Assembly: GCF_039542905.1 (NCBI RefSeq)
Contig: NZ_BAABIS010000001.1
Coordinates: 1,612,001 to 1,676,000 of the forward strand
Source of the DNA: Kitasatospora terrestris
GTDB taxonomy: Bacteria > Actinomycetota > Actinomycetes > Streptomycetales > Streptomycetaceae
Reading direction: 5' to 3'
Length of the DNA: 64,000 nt
Below, in pieces: positions 50,650 through 59,090 of the stretch (position 1 is the first letter of the stretch; each line of letters starts with the position of its first letter). The notes below the pieces were generated by a model. That model searched no databases. It was not told where the DNA came from and saw nothing but the letters and a program-made list of their open reading frames with translations. The translations under genes and the position numbers were made by a program.

Positions 50650-52191
50650 GTGGACGCGACGGTGGACGCGGGCAGGGCCGGCGGCATCCGGCTGGGGACG
50701 GCGCCCGGCCGGTGGGTGGTGCTGGCCACCGTGCTCGGCTCGGGCATGGCGATGCTGGACGGGACGGTGGTGAACGTCGCCCTGCCCCGGATCGGCGAGG
50801 ACCTCGGCGCCTCGCTCGCCGACCTGCAGTGGACGGTCAACGCCTACCTGCTGACCCTGGCGGCGCTGATCCTGCTCGGCGGTTCGCTCGGCGACCGGTA
50901 CGGGCGGCGCCGGGTGTTCCTGATCGGGGTGTGCTGGTTCGCCGTCGCGTCGGCGGCCTGCGCGGCCGCGCCCTCCGTCGGGGTACTGGTGGCGGCGCGG
51001 GCGCTGCAGGGCATCGGCGGGGCACTGCTGACGCCGGGTTCGCTGGCGATGCTGCAGGCCGTGTTCCACCCGGACGACCGGGCCGGCGCGGTGGGCGCCT
51101 GGTCGGGGCTGGGCGGGGTGGCGGCGGCGGTCGGGCCGTTCCTCGGCGGCTGGCTGGTCGACGGACCGGGGTGGCGGTGGATCTTCCTGCTGAACGTGCC
51201 GCTCGCCGCCGTGGTCGTCGCGGTCACCGCCCGGCACGTCCCGGAGACCCGCGACCCCGAGGCGTCGGGCCGCTTCGACGTCCCGGGCGCCGTGCTCGCC
51301 GCCCTCGCCCTCGCCGGGGTGACGTACACCCTCACCGAACCGGACAGTGCCCTCGCCCCGGTGACCGGCGCGGCGGGTGTGCTCTGCGCGGTGGCGTTCG
51401 TCCTGGTCGAGCGCCGCTCGGCCGACCCGATGCTGCCGCTGGAGCTGTTCCGCTCCCGCCTGTTCACCGCGATCAACCTGGTGACGCTGTGCGTGTACGC
51501 GGCGTTCAGCGGGATCTTCCTGCTGCTGACCGTGCAGCTGCAGATCGTCTCCGGCTTCAGCCCGCTCACCGCGGGCGTCGCGCTGGTGCCGATCACCGTG
51601 CTGATGCTGGCGTTCTCCAGCCGCGCCGGGAAACTCGGCCGGGCGGTCGGCCCGCGGCTGCCGCTCACCCTCGGTCCGATGATCTGCGCGGTGGGCGTGC
51701 TGCTGATGCTGCGGATCGGCCCGACCGCCTCGTACTGGACGGACGTGCTGCCCGCCGTGGTCGTGCTGGGCTGCGGCATGACGCTGCTGGTCGCCCCGCT
51801 CACCGCCACCGTGCTCGCCGCCGTCGAGGTCCGGCACGCCGGCATCGCCAGCGGCGTCAACAACGCCGCGGCCCGTGCCGCCGGCCTGCTCGCCGTGGCG
51901 GCCCTCCCGGCCCTGGCCGGCCTCACCGGCGACGCCTACCGCGTCCCGGCCGAGGTCGACGACGCCTTCCGCACCGCGATGCTCATCTGCGCCGCCCTGC
52001 TCGCCGGCGGCGGCCTGATCGCCGTCGCCACCGTCCACGGCAACGTCCTCGACCACACCGAGCCCCTCGCCGAACCCGACTGCGACTGGCACGCGGCCCC
52101 CACCACCCCGCCCCTGGACCCGGGCCACGAATGCCCCACCTGCCACCCCGCTCCCGAGGAGCAGCCCGGCCGACAGCACGGCACCCGGTAG
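50650..52191 (+). CDS. MFS transporter, DHA2 (14-helix) drug exporter type
   Basis: The 513-residue protein has the DHA2 signatures MLDGTVVNVALPRIGEDLGASLADLQWTVNAYLL, GGSLGDRYGRRRVFLIG and GGVAAAVGPFLGGWLVDGPGWRWIFLLNVP. A hydrophilic tail carries two Cys pairs (EPDCDWHA, HECPTCHPAPEE), an uncommon C-terminal addition that could bind a metal. The GTG at 50650 fits the usual N-terminal length. It is divergent from the LAL regulator, which is therefore a candidate controller. Confidence 0.85.
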   Translation: MDATVDAGRAGGIRLGTAPGRWVVLATVLGSGMAMLDGTVVNVALPRIGEDLGASLADLQWTVNAYLLTLAALILLGGSLGDRYGRRRVFLIGVCWFAVASAACAAAPSVGVLVAARALQGIGGALLTPGSLAMLQAVFHPDDRAGAVGAWSGLGGVAAAVGPFLGGWLVDGPGWRWIFLLNVPLAAVVVAVTARHVPETRDPEASGRFDVPGAVLAALALAGVTYTLTEPDSALAPVTGAAGVLCAVAFVLVERRSADPMLPLELFRSRLFTAINLVTLCVYAAFSGIFLLLTVQLQIVSGFSPLTAGVALVPITVLMLAFSSRAGKLGRAVGPRLPLTLGPMICAVGVLLMLRIGPTASYWTDVLPAVVVLGCGMTLLVAPLTATVLAAVEVRHAGIASGVNNAAARAAGLLAVAALPALAGLTGDAYRVPAEVDDAFRTAMLICAALLAGGGLIAVATVHGNVLDHTEPLAEPDCDWHAAPTTPPLDPGHECPTCHPAPEEQPGRQHGTR

Positions 52192-52279
52192 TCCATCGCG
52201 CGTACCCGGACCAGTGACGGATGTTGGCGGTAGGGTCGGACCGCTGCCAGTCCGGGGCAGGGGAGAAGGGACCGTGGTG

Positions 52280-52648
52280 ATGGCAGGAAACGCACAGGAC
52301 TCAGTGGTCGACACCGCCGGGCGCGTCCACTTCGCCCAAGTGACGACCGTGGAGGAACTCCAGTCCGCGGTGGCCGCCGTCGCCCCGCAGAGACTCGCCG
52401 AGCTCGCCGCCGACGAGCACCGCGCCGTCAGCAAGTCGCTCAAGGAGTCGAGCATCGGCCCGCTCCAGGCCTTCATGCTGCACTGGCGCATGATCCTGGT
52501 CATCGAGCAGGATCCCGAGCTGTCCCGCCGCTACCGTGCGTACGAGCACACCATGCGCTTCAACGACGACGAGGCCACCCGCCGCACGGCCGTGCTCGGC
52601 ATGGCCCAGATCGTTCGGACCGCCGGCGACCAGGTCCGCAATGGCTGA
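52280..52648 (+). CDS. DUF6247-like protein, possible antitoxin
   Basis: The 122-residue protein has an N-terminal flexible part and a helical core (RLAELAADEHRAVSKSLKESSIGPLQAFMLHWRMILVIEQDPEL) that resembles small actinomycete DUF6247 proteins, which are often paired with RelE-like genes; that similarity is from memory. The start may be the ATG at 52280 or GTGs at 52274/52277, all in reach of an AAGGG site. Its last 8 bases overlap the next gene, so the two are translationally coupled. Confidence 0.65.
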   Translation: MAGNAQDSVVDTAGRVHFAQVTTVEELQSAVAAVAPQRLAELAADEHRAVSKSLKESSIGPLQAFMLHWRMILVIEQDPELSRRYRAYEHTMRFNDDEATRRTAVLGMAQIVRTAGDQVRNG

Positions 52649-52895
52649 CTGGGCCTGGGACTTCGGGCCCGAGTCCCTGCTGGACGGCCTCACGCAGGAC
52701 CGCCGCGAACTCGCCCGCAAGGCAGCCGCGGAGATCGCACTCGTCTGCTCCCTCGAACACCCTGAAGGCCGCGACTGGCAGGGCGGAGCCATGCCGCTGC
52801 GCACCGACCACTTCGACGGCATGCTCATCACGTCGATCGCCGACGTGCGCGGCGAACAGATCCTGGTCGTTCAGATCATCGACACCACGGGCTAG
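52641..52895 (+). CDS. small protein coupled to the DUF6247-like gene, possible RelE/ParE-type toxin
   Basis: The 84-residue protein begins MADWAWDFGPESLLDGLTQD and continues RRELARKAAAEIALVCSLEH, then a beta-rich half ending GMLITSIADVRGEQILVVQIIDTTG. The helix-helix-sheet order and C-terminal strands fit the RelE/ParE size and plan but no catalytic residues can be assigned. The 8-bp overlap with the upstream gene and the strong terminator directly behind are typical of a two-gene toxin-antitoxin cassette. Confidence 0.6.
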   Translation: MADWAWDFGPESLLDGLTQDRRELARKAAAEIALVCSLEHPEGRDWQGGAMPLRTDHFDGMLITSIADVRGEQILVVQIIDTTG

Positions 52896-52905
52896 CCCGG
52901 ATACG

Positions 52906-52939
52906 GAAAGGGGCGCGCGAAGTCCCGCGCGCCCCTTTC
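52906..52939. terminator. bidirectional hairpin terminator between the small-gene pair and purB
   Basis: GAAAGGGGCGCGCG (52906-52919) and CGCGCGCCCCTTTC (52926-52939) are exact complements with loop AAGTCC. The terminal AAA/TTT give short U-runs on both strands. It lies between converging genes, 11 bp after one stop and 14 bp before the other. Confidence 0.88.
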
Positions 52940-52952
52940 GGTCCGGCTGTCG

Positions 52953-54383
52953 CTAGAGGATGTCGCCGGGGGCGTACTTGGCGGCCGCCGGGTAGGCGTC
53001 GGCGACGGCCTCGATCCGGCGGACGATCTCGGCGACCTGGGCGCCGGCCGCGCCGGTGAAGGAGAGCCGGTCGGCGAGCAGCGCGTCGAGCGCGGCCCGG
53101 TCGAGCGGGATCCGCTCGTCCTCGGCGAGGCGGCCGAGCAGCGCGTTCTCCCGGGCGCCCTGGCGCATCGCGAGCGCGGAGGCGACCGCGTGCTCCTTGA
53201 TGACCTCGTGCGCGGTCTCGCGGCCCACGCCGGCCCGCACCGCGCCCATCAGCACCTTGGTGGTGGCGAGGAACGGCAGGTACCGGTCCAGCTCCGCCTC
53301 GATGACGGCGGGGAACGCGCCGAACTCGTCGAGCACGGTCAGGAAGGTCTCCAGCAGGCCGTCGAAGGCGAAGAACGCGTCCGGCAGCGCGACCCGGCGG
53401 ACCACGGAGCAGGAGACGTCGCCCTCGTTCCACTGGTCGCCGCCGAGCTCGGCGGTCATCGACGCGTAGCCGCGCAGGATGACGGCGAGGCCGTTGACCC
53501 GCTCGCAGGAGCGGGTGTTCATCTTGTGCGGCATCGCGGAGGAGCCGACCTGGCCCTCCTTGAAGCCCTCGGTGACCAGCTCGTGGCCGGCCATCAGGCG
53601 GATGGTCTTGGCCAGGCTGGACGGGCCGGCGGCCAGCTGCACCAGGGCGCTGACCACCTCGAAGTCGAGCGAGCGCGGGTAGACCTGGCCGACGCTGACG
53701 AGGACGTTGTCGAAGCCGAGGTGGCCGGCGACCCGCTGCTCCAGCTCGGCGAGCTTCTCGGCGTCGCCGCCGAGCAGGTCGAGCATGTCCTGCGCGGTGC
53801 CGACCGGGCCCTTGATGCCGCGCAGCGGGTACCGGGCGATCAGCTCCTCGAGGCGGCGGAAGGCGACCAGCACCTCGTCCGCGACGGTGGCGAAGCGCTT
53901 GCCGAGGGTGGTGGCCTGGGCGGCCACGTTGTGCGAGCGGCCGGCCATGACCTGCTCGGAGTACTGCGCGGAGAGCCGGCCCAGGCGCACCAGCACGGCG
54001 ACGGTGCGGTCGCGGACGTGCTCCAGCGACTGGCGCACCTGCAGCTGCTCGACGTTCTCGGTGAGGTCCCGGGACGTCATGCCCTTGTGGATCTGCTCGT
54101 GGCCGGCGAGGTCGCTGAACTCCTCGATGCGGGCCTTCACGTCGTGGCGGGTGATCCGCTCACGGGCGGCGATCGACTCCAGGTCGACCTGGTCGATCAC
54201 GCGCTCGTAGTCGGCGACCGCGTCGGCCGGAACCTCGATGCCGAGGTCCTTCTGCGCCTTCAGGACGGCGAGCCACAGGTGGCGCTCCAGGACCACCTTG
54301 TGCTCGGGGGACCACAGCTGGGCCAGGGTCGCCGAGGCGTACCGGGAGGCCAGGACATTGGGGATCTTGGGCTTCGCGCTCAC
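52953..54383 (-). CDS. purB: adenylosuccinate lyase
   Basis: The 476-residue enzyme performs two purine steps, SAICAR to AICAR and adenylosuccinate to AMP, each releasing fumarate. It has the PurB N-terminus KPKIPNVLASRYASATLAQLWSPEHKV, catalytic regions HEQIHKGMTSRDLTENVEQLQ and AGRSHNVAAQATTLGKR, and the superfamily signature EGQVGSSAMPHKMNTRSCERV. The GTG at 54383 gives the expected start; no good binding site precedes it, and a TTG at 54392 is an alternative. Monocistronic. Confidence 0.95.
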   Translation of the reverse strand: MSAKPKIPNVLASRYASATLAQLWSPEHKVVLERHLWLAVLKAQKDLGIEVPADAVADYERVIDQVDLESIAARERITRHDVKARIEEFSDLAGHEQIHKGMTSRDLTENVEQLQVRQSLEHVRDRTVAVLVRLGRLSAQYSEQVMAGRSHNVAAQATTLGKRFATVADEVLVAFRRLEELIARYPLRGIKGPVGTAQDMLDLLGGDAEKLAELEQRVAGHLGFDNVLVSVGQVYPRSLDFEVVSALVQLAAGPSSLAKTIRLMAGHELVTEGFKEGQVGSSAMPHKMNTRSCERVNGLAVILRGYASMTAELGGDQWNEGDVSCSVVRRVALPDAFFAFDGLLETFLTVLDEFGAFPAVIEAELDRYLPFLATTKVLMGAVRAGVGRETAHEVIKEHAVASALAMRQGARENALLGRLAEDERIPLDRAALDALLADRLSFTGAAGAQVAEIVRRIEAVADAYPAAAKYAPGDIL

Positions 54384-54509
54384 GCTTCGCAAGCCTAACA
54401 GTCGAGGTCAGGCAGAACTCCGCGAGGCCGCCCGGCGGAGATCCGGTGCGCGGGCCCGCCGCGGAAAACCGGTACGCCGCACCCCGGCCCGCGGGCTACC
54501 GTCGGGCGC

Positions 54510-54860
54510 ATGACCCAGCGCACCTTCCGCATCATCGTCCGCGGCTCCTTCGACGCCCTCACCGACGGGCAGCGCGCCGAGCTGCTCGCCGAGGCCGCCG
54601 AGCACGACGTGCTCACCGCCGCGTTCACCGAGGAGGGCCACCTCAGCTACGACCTGGCCGCCCGGCCGTTCTTCACCTTCCGCGTGCTGGAGCACGGCGA
54701 GCGGGAGGAGGACATCGCGGCGGCGACCGTCCGCGCCGAGACCGCCGCGGAGCTGTGGCTGACCGACCGCGGCTACGGGTACAAGAACCTGCGCTCCACC
54801 GCCCAGGACCTCTCCCTGGCCCCGCTCGGCGCCCGGCAGAAGCGCGAGCGCGGCAACTAG
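54510..54860 (+). CDS. DUF6204 family protein
   Basis: The 116-residue protein reads TFRIIVRGSFDALTDGQRAELLAEAAEHDVL, TAAFTEEGHLSYDLAARPFFTFRV and DRGYGYKNLRSTAQDLS, matching small actinomycete proteins filed as DUF6204 as I recall. Probably an alpha-beta fold; function unknown. It converges with the DUF2797 gene, ten bases between the stops. Confidence 0.75.
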   Translation: MTQRTFRIIVRGSFDALTDGQRAELLAEAAEHDVLTAAFTEEGHLSYDLAARPFFTFRVLEHGEREEDIAAATVRAETAAELWLTDRGYGYKNLRSTAQDLSLAPLGARQKRERGN

Positions 54861-54870
54861 GACCCGGCGG

Positions 54871-55785
54871 CTAGAACAGCGAGTCCTGCTCCGCCTCCGC
54901 CACCGGGCGGGCCCGCGGCACCGGTTCGATCCCCGCGCAGCGCTGCGCGGGGACGGCGCTCACCGCCCACCCGGTGAGCAGCCGGCTGTCCAGCAGGAGC
55001 GGCCCGCCGCCCTCCCCGTCGCCGCCGTCGAGCGGGTCGACGAACAGGTGCCCGCCGATCGCCGGGCGCAGCGCCCCGGCCAGCACCGCGCCGTCCGCCA
55101 GCGCCTTCACCTCGCCGTACGCCTCCGGCACCCCGCCGGTCAGGCCGTACATCGCCACCTGGTCGACGACCGGGTCGTCCGCCAGCAGCCGCAGGCCGTG
55201 GCCGTCGAGCAGCCGCAGCACCTCGGCGCGCAGCGCGACGATCTGTGCCCGCCGCTCCGCCTCCCCGCCCGGCGACCACCAGGCGGCGCTCTTGAGCGCG
55301 GACGGGATCCGCTCGCGCGCCAGCCCGGCCTGCGCGACGGTGAGCTCGGCCCGCCGGACGGCCGGCAGCCGGCCGCGGCCGACGAAGGCGTACGCCAGCG
55401 CCGCCTGCTCCTGCAGCCGGGCGGTGCCGCGCTCCTCGGCCGTCAGGCCGACCTTGCGCAGGCCGTCGCCGAACCACGCGAGGTAGAGCCGGTACGTCCG
55501 CCCGTCGTCGAAGATCTGGTCGCGGGCCAGCGCCAGCCCCCGGTCGGCGCTCTGGCAGGTCGGGCACTGCGCGTTCTTGGCCTCCGCGGCGACGCTCTCG
55601 CCGTACGGGCAGGGGCGCTGCCGGCCGGCGCTCCACACGCCGACGCACCGCCGCGGGCCGCCGATCCGCCAGCCGACCCGCAGCCCGGCGCTCAGCGCCC
55701 GGACGTGCTCGCGCCGCCCGTCACCGGCCGCGAGGAACGCCTGGCCGTCGGCCCAACGCAGCCCGGTGACCGTCCACACCCGCAC
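54871..55785 (-). CDS. DUF2797 family zinc-finger-containing protein
   Basis: The 304-residue protein has Cys-rich parts RPCPYGESVAAEAKNAQCPTCQSADRG, fitting a small zinc site, followed by YRLYLAWFGDGLRKVGLTAEERGTARLQEQAALAYAFVGRGRLPAVRRAEL, a segment resembling GIY-YIG-like cores found in DUF2797 proteins. Whether it cuts nucleic acid is unknown. The GTG at 55785 follows GGAGGTGGT. Not in an operon. Confidence 0.8.
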   Translation of the reverse strand: MRVWTVTGLRWADGQAFLAAGDGRREHVRALSAGLRVGWRIGGPRRCVGVWSAGRQRPCPYGESVAAEAKNAQCPTCQSADRGLALARDQIFDDGRTYRLYLAWFGDGLRKVGLTAEERGTARLQEQAALAYAFVGRGRLPAVRRAELTVAQAGLARERIPSALKSAAWWSPGGEAERRAQIVALRAEVLRLLDGHGLRLLADDPVVDQVAMYGLTGGVPEAYGEVKALADGAVLAGALRPAIGGHLFVDPLDGGDGEGGGPLLLDSRLLTGWAVSAVPAQRCAGIEPVPRARPVAEAEQDSLF

Positions 55786-55836
55786 ACCACCTCCGTCCGC
55801 CGACCCTATCCGGGGGCACCGACAGCGGAGGCGGGG

Positions 55837-56292
55837 CTACGGGTTGGTGCGGTCCTGGACCGCGAGCAGCGGCAGGACCTGCCGGCAGAGCCCGTGGAGC
55901 ATGATCCGCTGCGGTTCGTCGAGGCTGTCGAAGGCGGCCTGGGCGCGGGTCATGTCGAGGCGGATCCGCTCCAGCACGCTCCGGCCCTCCTCGGTGATGG
56001 TGACGATCTTGACCCGGCGGTCGGCGGCGGCCGCCTCGCGGTGGGCGAGGCCGAGCGCCTCCAGCCGGTCCACGATGCCGGTCACGTTCGACGCGTCACA
56101 GCCGAGCCGCCCGGCCAGCGCCCGCATCGGGACCGGCTCCAGCACCGACTTGAGCGCCTTGGCCTGCGAGGAGTTCAGCCCGTGCTTGGCCGCGGCGGCG
56201 GCGAAGTCCTGGAAGTACGCGGTACCGACGGCGGCGACCGTCTCCATCAGCTCGGCGGTCGTCGGCGCGGTGCCGATCCCTGTGGTGCCCAT
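55837..56292 (-). CDS. MarR-family transcriptional regulator
   Basis: The 151-residue protein has a MarR winged helix: LNSSQAKALKSVLEPVPMRALAGRLGCDASNVTGIVDRLEALGLAHREAAAADRRVKIVTITEEG, with the wing DRR-K. No sensing Cys is in the N-terminal helix, so it is not OhrR-like. The ATG at 56292 is the natural start. It stands between two - strand genes with no evident target nearby. Confidence 0.88.
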   Translation of the reverse strand: MGTTGIGTAPTTAELMETVAAVGTAYFQDFAAAAAKHGLNSSQAKALKSVLEPVPMRALAGRLGCDASNVTGIVDRLEALGLAHREAAAADRRVKIVTITEEGRSVLERIRLDMTRAQAAFDSLDEPQRIMLHGLCRQVLPLLAVQDRTNP

Positions 56293-56366
56293 GGCGTCCA
56301 GGTTACGCCCAATGGTTCAGTGCCTCCAGTGTTGACCCCGGCAACTACCTCACCGGTACCGGACCC

Positions 56367-56792
56367 TCACAGCACCAGCTGGTCGAAGAGGTGCCGCAGC
56401 TCCCCCTCCGGGTCCGCGGTGAGCCCGGTGTGCACCGGGCCGGGCTGCACCACGGCGCTGCGCGGCGCGGTCAGCCAGCGGAAGCGCTGCCCGGCGCCGT
56501 CCTTCGCGGCCGGCCCGGCGGCCTCGCCGCCGGCGCAGACCGCCTCGATGCCGTGCAGCGCCCGCCGCACCCCGGCGACGTCGACCACCGGGTCGAGCGC
56601 CAGCAGCCGCGCCTGGTCGAGGTGGGTCCGGGCGCCCAGGTACCCGGTGTAGCGGCAGTACAGCAGCACCCCGATGTTGACGCACTCCCCGCGCTCGACC
56701 CGGGGCACCGCCCGGATCACCGCGTACTCGTAGTCGTGCGGCTCCCCGGACCCGCCGTCCGCCGCCGTGGTGTCCTTCGCCGTGGTGTCCAT
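56367..56792 (-). CDS. DUF3037 family protein, partner of the HipA-like kinase
   Basis: The 141-residue protein has the DUF3037 core YEYAVIRAVPRVERGECVNIGVLLYCRYTGYLGART and a C-terminal half with FRWLTAPRSAVVQPGPVHTGLTADPEGELRHLFDQLVL. Its ATG overlaps the stop of the upstream HipA-like gene (TGATG), so both are made in fixed ratio. DUF3037 genes are typically found beside this type of HipA-like gene. Function unknown; partner or inhibitor of the kinase is a reasonable guess. Confidence 0.82.
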   Translation of the reverse strand: MDTTAKDTTAADGGSGEPHDYEYAVIRAVPRVERGECVNIGVLLYCRYTGYLGARTHLDQARLLALDPVVDVAGVRRALHGIEAVCAGGEAAGPAAKDGAGQRFRWLTAPRSAVVQPGPVHTGLTADPEGELRHLFDQLVL

Positions 56793-57547
56793 CAGCCGCC
56801 CACCTCCGGGAGCCAGTCGCGCGGGCCCGCCAGCCGGGCCGTCAGCTGCGCGGTGTACGCCTCGCGCACCGCGTCGGGCGCCTCGAAGCCCGGCTCATCC
56901 ACCAGCCACACCTCGGGGATCGCCGCCACCGCCCTCGCCAGCGCCTCCGGCACCAGCGGCGCCAGCTCCTCGTCGGCCGCCTTCAGGTCGTCGACCGCCC
57001 GGGCCAGCGCGTGGTCCGAGGCGTCGTACGGCTTGCGGGTCCAGCCCGCCGCGCCCGCCCAGTGGTGATGGAAGATCAGGCTGGCGCCGTGGTCGATCAG
57101 CCGCAGCCCGCCCGCCGCGACCAGCAGGTTGGGGTTGCGCCACGACCGGTCCACGTTGCCGATCAGCGCGTCGAACCACAGCACCCGTGCGGCCAGTTCG
57201 CGGTCCACCTCGAAGCACAGCGGGTCGAAGTTGAGCGCCCCGCCGACGAACGCCATGCCGAGGTTGGCGCCTCCGCTGGCCCGCATCTGCTCCTGGATCT
57301 GCTGCTCGGGCTCGCTGCGCGCCAGCACCGGGTCCAGGTCGAGCAGCGCCAGCTCCGGCACCGGCAGCCCGAGACCGCGCCCGAGCTCACCGGCCAGCAC
57401 CTCGGCGACCAGCGCCTTGCGGCCCTGCGCGGCGCCGCACCACTTGAGCACGTACAGCCGCCGGTCGCCGGCCTCGACCAGGCCCGGCATGGAGCCGCCT
57501 TCACGCAGTGGCGTCACGTACCGGACCGCCGTCACCTCGGGGAGCAT
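56792..57547 (-). CDS. HipA-like kinase-fold protein
   Basis: The 251-residue protein looks like a HipA C-terminal-type kinase: a nucleotide-binding Lys in YVLKWCGAAQGRKALVAEVLAGEL, catalytic loop WFDALIGNVDRSWRNPNLLV (Asn131, Asp133, Asn140 region) and the DFG-like IDHGASL with Asp152. It lacks the N-terminal HipA domain and a HipB antitoxin gene; instead it is coupled to DUF3037. The ATG at 57547 is the likely start. Target (HipA phosphorylates a tRNA synthetase) is unknown here. Confidence 0.8.
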   Translation of the reverse strand: MLPEVTAVRYVTPLREGGSMPGLVEAGDRRLYVLKWCGAAQGRKALVAEVLAGELGRGLGLPVPELALLDLDPVLARSEPEQQIQEQMRASGGANLGMAFVGGALNFDPLCFEVDRELAARVLWFDALIGNVDRSWRNPNLLVAAGGLRLIDHGASLIFHHHWAGAAGWTRKPYDASDHALARAVDDLKAADEELAPLVPEALARAVAAIPEVWLVDEPGFEAPDAVREAYTAQLTARLAGPRDWLPEVGG

Positions 57548-57612
57548 CCGGAAAGCCTATCGGGCTCCTCCGGTGGCAACCGTGCTTGGGCCGTGCGAGT
57601 GTGGCGAGCAGT

Positions 57613-57636
57613 TGTCCTGACACGTGTCCTGACACG
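57613..57636. repeat. tandem 12-bp repeat in the NDH-2 upstream region
   Basis: TGTCCTGACACG occurs twice head to tail (57613-57624, 57625-57636), which creates the perfect palindrome GACACGTGTC across the junction. It lies 31 bp upstream of the NADH dehydrogenase start and 66 bp upstream of the divergent HipA-like start, suiting an operator for either. Confidence 0.6.
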
Positions 57637-57666
57637 GCACGGACCATCCACGGTAGGGGATGAACG

Positions 57667-59025
57667 ATGGAGCGACCTCGGATCCTGATCGTCGGCGGCG
57701 GCTTCGCCGGCCTGGAGTGCGCCCGCCGGCTCGAGCGCAAGCTCGCGCCCGCGGAGGCGGAGATCTCGCTGGTCACGCCATTCAGCTACCAGCTCTACCT
57801 GCCGCTGCTGCCGCACGTCGCGGCCGGTGTGCTCACCCCGCAGTCGGTGGCGATCTCGCTGCGCCGGTCGCTGCGCCGCACCCACATCGTGCCCGGCGGC
57901 GCGATCGGCATCGACCCGCGCTCCAAGGTCGCCGTGGTCCGGAAGATCACCGACGAGGTGACCGCCGAGCGGTACGACTACCTGGTGCTCGCCCCGGGCA
58001 GCGTGACCCGCACCTTCGACATCCCCGGCCTGCCGGACTACGCGCGCGGCATGAAGACGCTCGCCGAGGCGACCTACATCCGCGACCACGTGATCGCCCA
58101 ACTCGACCTGGCGTCCACCTCGATGGACGAGCGCGAGCGCGAGTCGCGGCTGCAGTTCGTGGTGGTCGGCGGCGGCTACGCGGGCACCGAGACGGCCGCC
58201 TGCCTGCAGCGGCTGACCACCGCCGCCGCCCGCCGCTACCCGCGGCTGGACGCCCGGCAGATCAAGTGGCACCTGATCGACATCGCCCCGAAGCTGATGC
58301 CCGAGCTCGGCGACAAGCTCGGCGACACCGCGATGCAGATCCTCCGGGGCCGCGGCGTGGACGTCTCGCTCGGCGTCTCGGTGGCCGAAGTCGGCGCGGA
58401 GAGCGTCAAGTTCACCGACGGACGGACCCTCCCCTGCCGCACCCTGATCTGGACCGCCGGCGTCGCGGCCAGCCCGTTGATCGGCACCCTGGACGCGGAG
58501 ACGGTGCGCGGCCGGATCGCGGTCACCGCGGAGATGCGGGTGCCGCAGTTCGAGGGCGTCTTCGCGCTCGGCGACGCGGCCGCCGTCCCGGACCTCGCCA
58601 AGGGCGACGGCGCGGTCTGCCCGCCCACCGCCCAGCACTCCGCCCGGCAGGGCAAGGCGGTCGCCGACAACCTGGTCGCCTCGCTGCGCGGCCAGCCGCT
58701 GCAGCCGTACTTCCACAAGGACCTCGGCCTGGTCGTCGACCTCGGCGGCAAGGACGCGGTCTCCAAGCCGGTCGGCATCGAACTGCACGGCGTGCCCGCC
58801 CAGCTGGTGGCCCGCGGCTACCACGTGATGGCGATGCGCACCAACGCCGCCAAGTACCGGACGGCCGCCAACTGGCTGCTCAACGCGACCGCCGGCGACG
58901 ACTTCGTCCGCACCGGCTTCCTGGCCCGCCAGCCCGCCCGGCTGCGCGACTTCGAGTACACGGACGTGTACCTCACCAAGGACCAGGTCCGCGAACACGC
59001 CCAGGCGCTGCTCGCCAAGGGCTGA
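57667..59025 (+). CDS. type II NADH dehydrogenase (NDH-2), FAD-dependent
   Basis: The 452-residue protein has two dinucleotide-binding folds: FAD site RILIVGGGFAGLECARRLE and NADH site LQFVVVGGGYAGTETAACLQRL, plus IWTAGVAASPLI, GVFALGDAAAVPD and the quinone-site segment CPPTAQHSARQGKAVADNL. It should move electrons from NADH to quinone without pumping protons. Length is typical and a C-terminal amphipathic region would bind the membrane. The ATG at 57667 follows GGGGATGA. Confidence 0.88.
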   Translation: MERPRILIVGGGFAGLECARRLERKLAPAEAEISLVTPFSYQLYLPLLPHVAAGVLTPQSVAISLRRSLRRTHIVPGGAIGIDPRSKVAVVRKITDEVTAERYDYLVLAPGSVTRTFDIPGLPDYARGMKTLAEATYIRDHVIAQLDLASTSMDERERESRLQFVVVGGGYAGTETAACLQRLTTAAARRYPRLDARQIKWHLIDIAPKLMPELGDKLGDTAMQILRGRGVDVSLGVSVAEVGAESVKFTDGRTLPCRTLIWTAGVAASPLIGTLDAETVRGRIAVTAEMRVPQFEGVFALGDAAAVPDLAKGDGAVCPPTAQHSARQGKAVADNLVASLRGQPLQPYFHKDLGLVVDLGGKDAVSKPVGIELHGVPAQLVARGYHVMAMRTNAAKYRTAANWLLNATAGDDFVRTGFLARQPARLRDFEYTDVYLTKDQVREHAQALLAKG

Positions 59026-59044
59026 CCGCCGCACCGCGGCACGC

Positions 59045-59079
59045 GCGGCGCTCCCGCCCGGGTCGGGGCGGGAGCGCCG
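59045..59079. terminator. 13-14-bp hairpin between NDH-2 and lipase genes
   Basis: CGGCGCTCCCGCC (59046-59058) pairs with GGCGGGAGCGCCG (59067-59079), extendable by one more C-G inside. It lies 20 bp after the NDH-2 stop and 12 bp before the stop of the converging lipase gene. Confidence 0.8.
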
Positions 59080-59090
59080 TGCGCCGTGCG

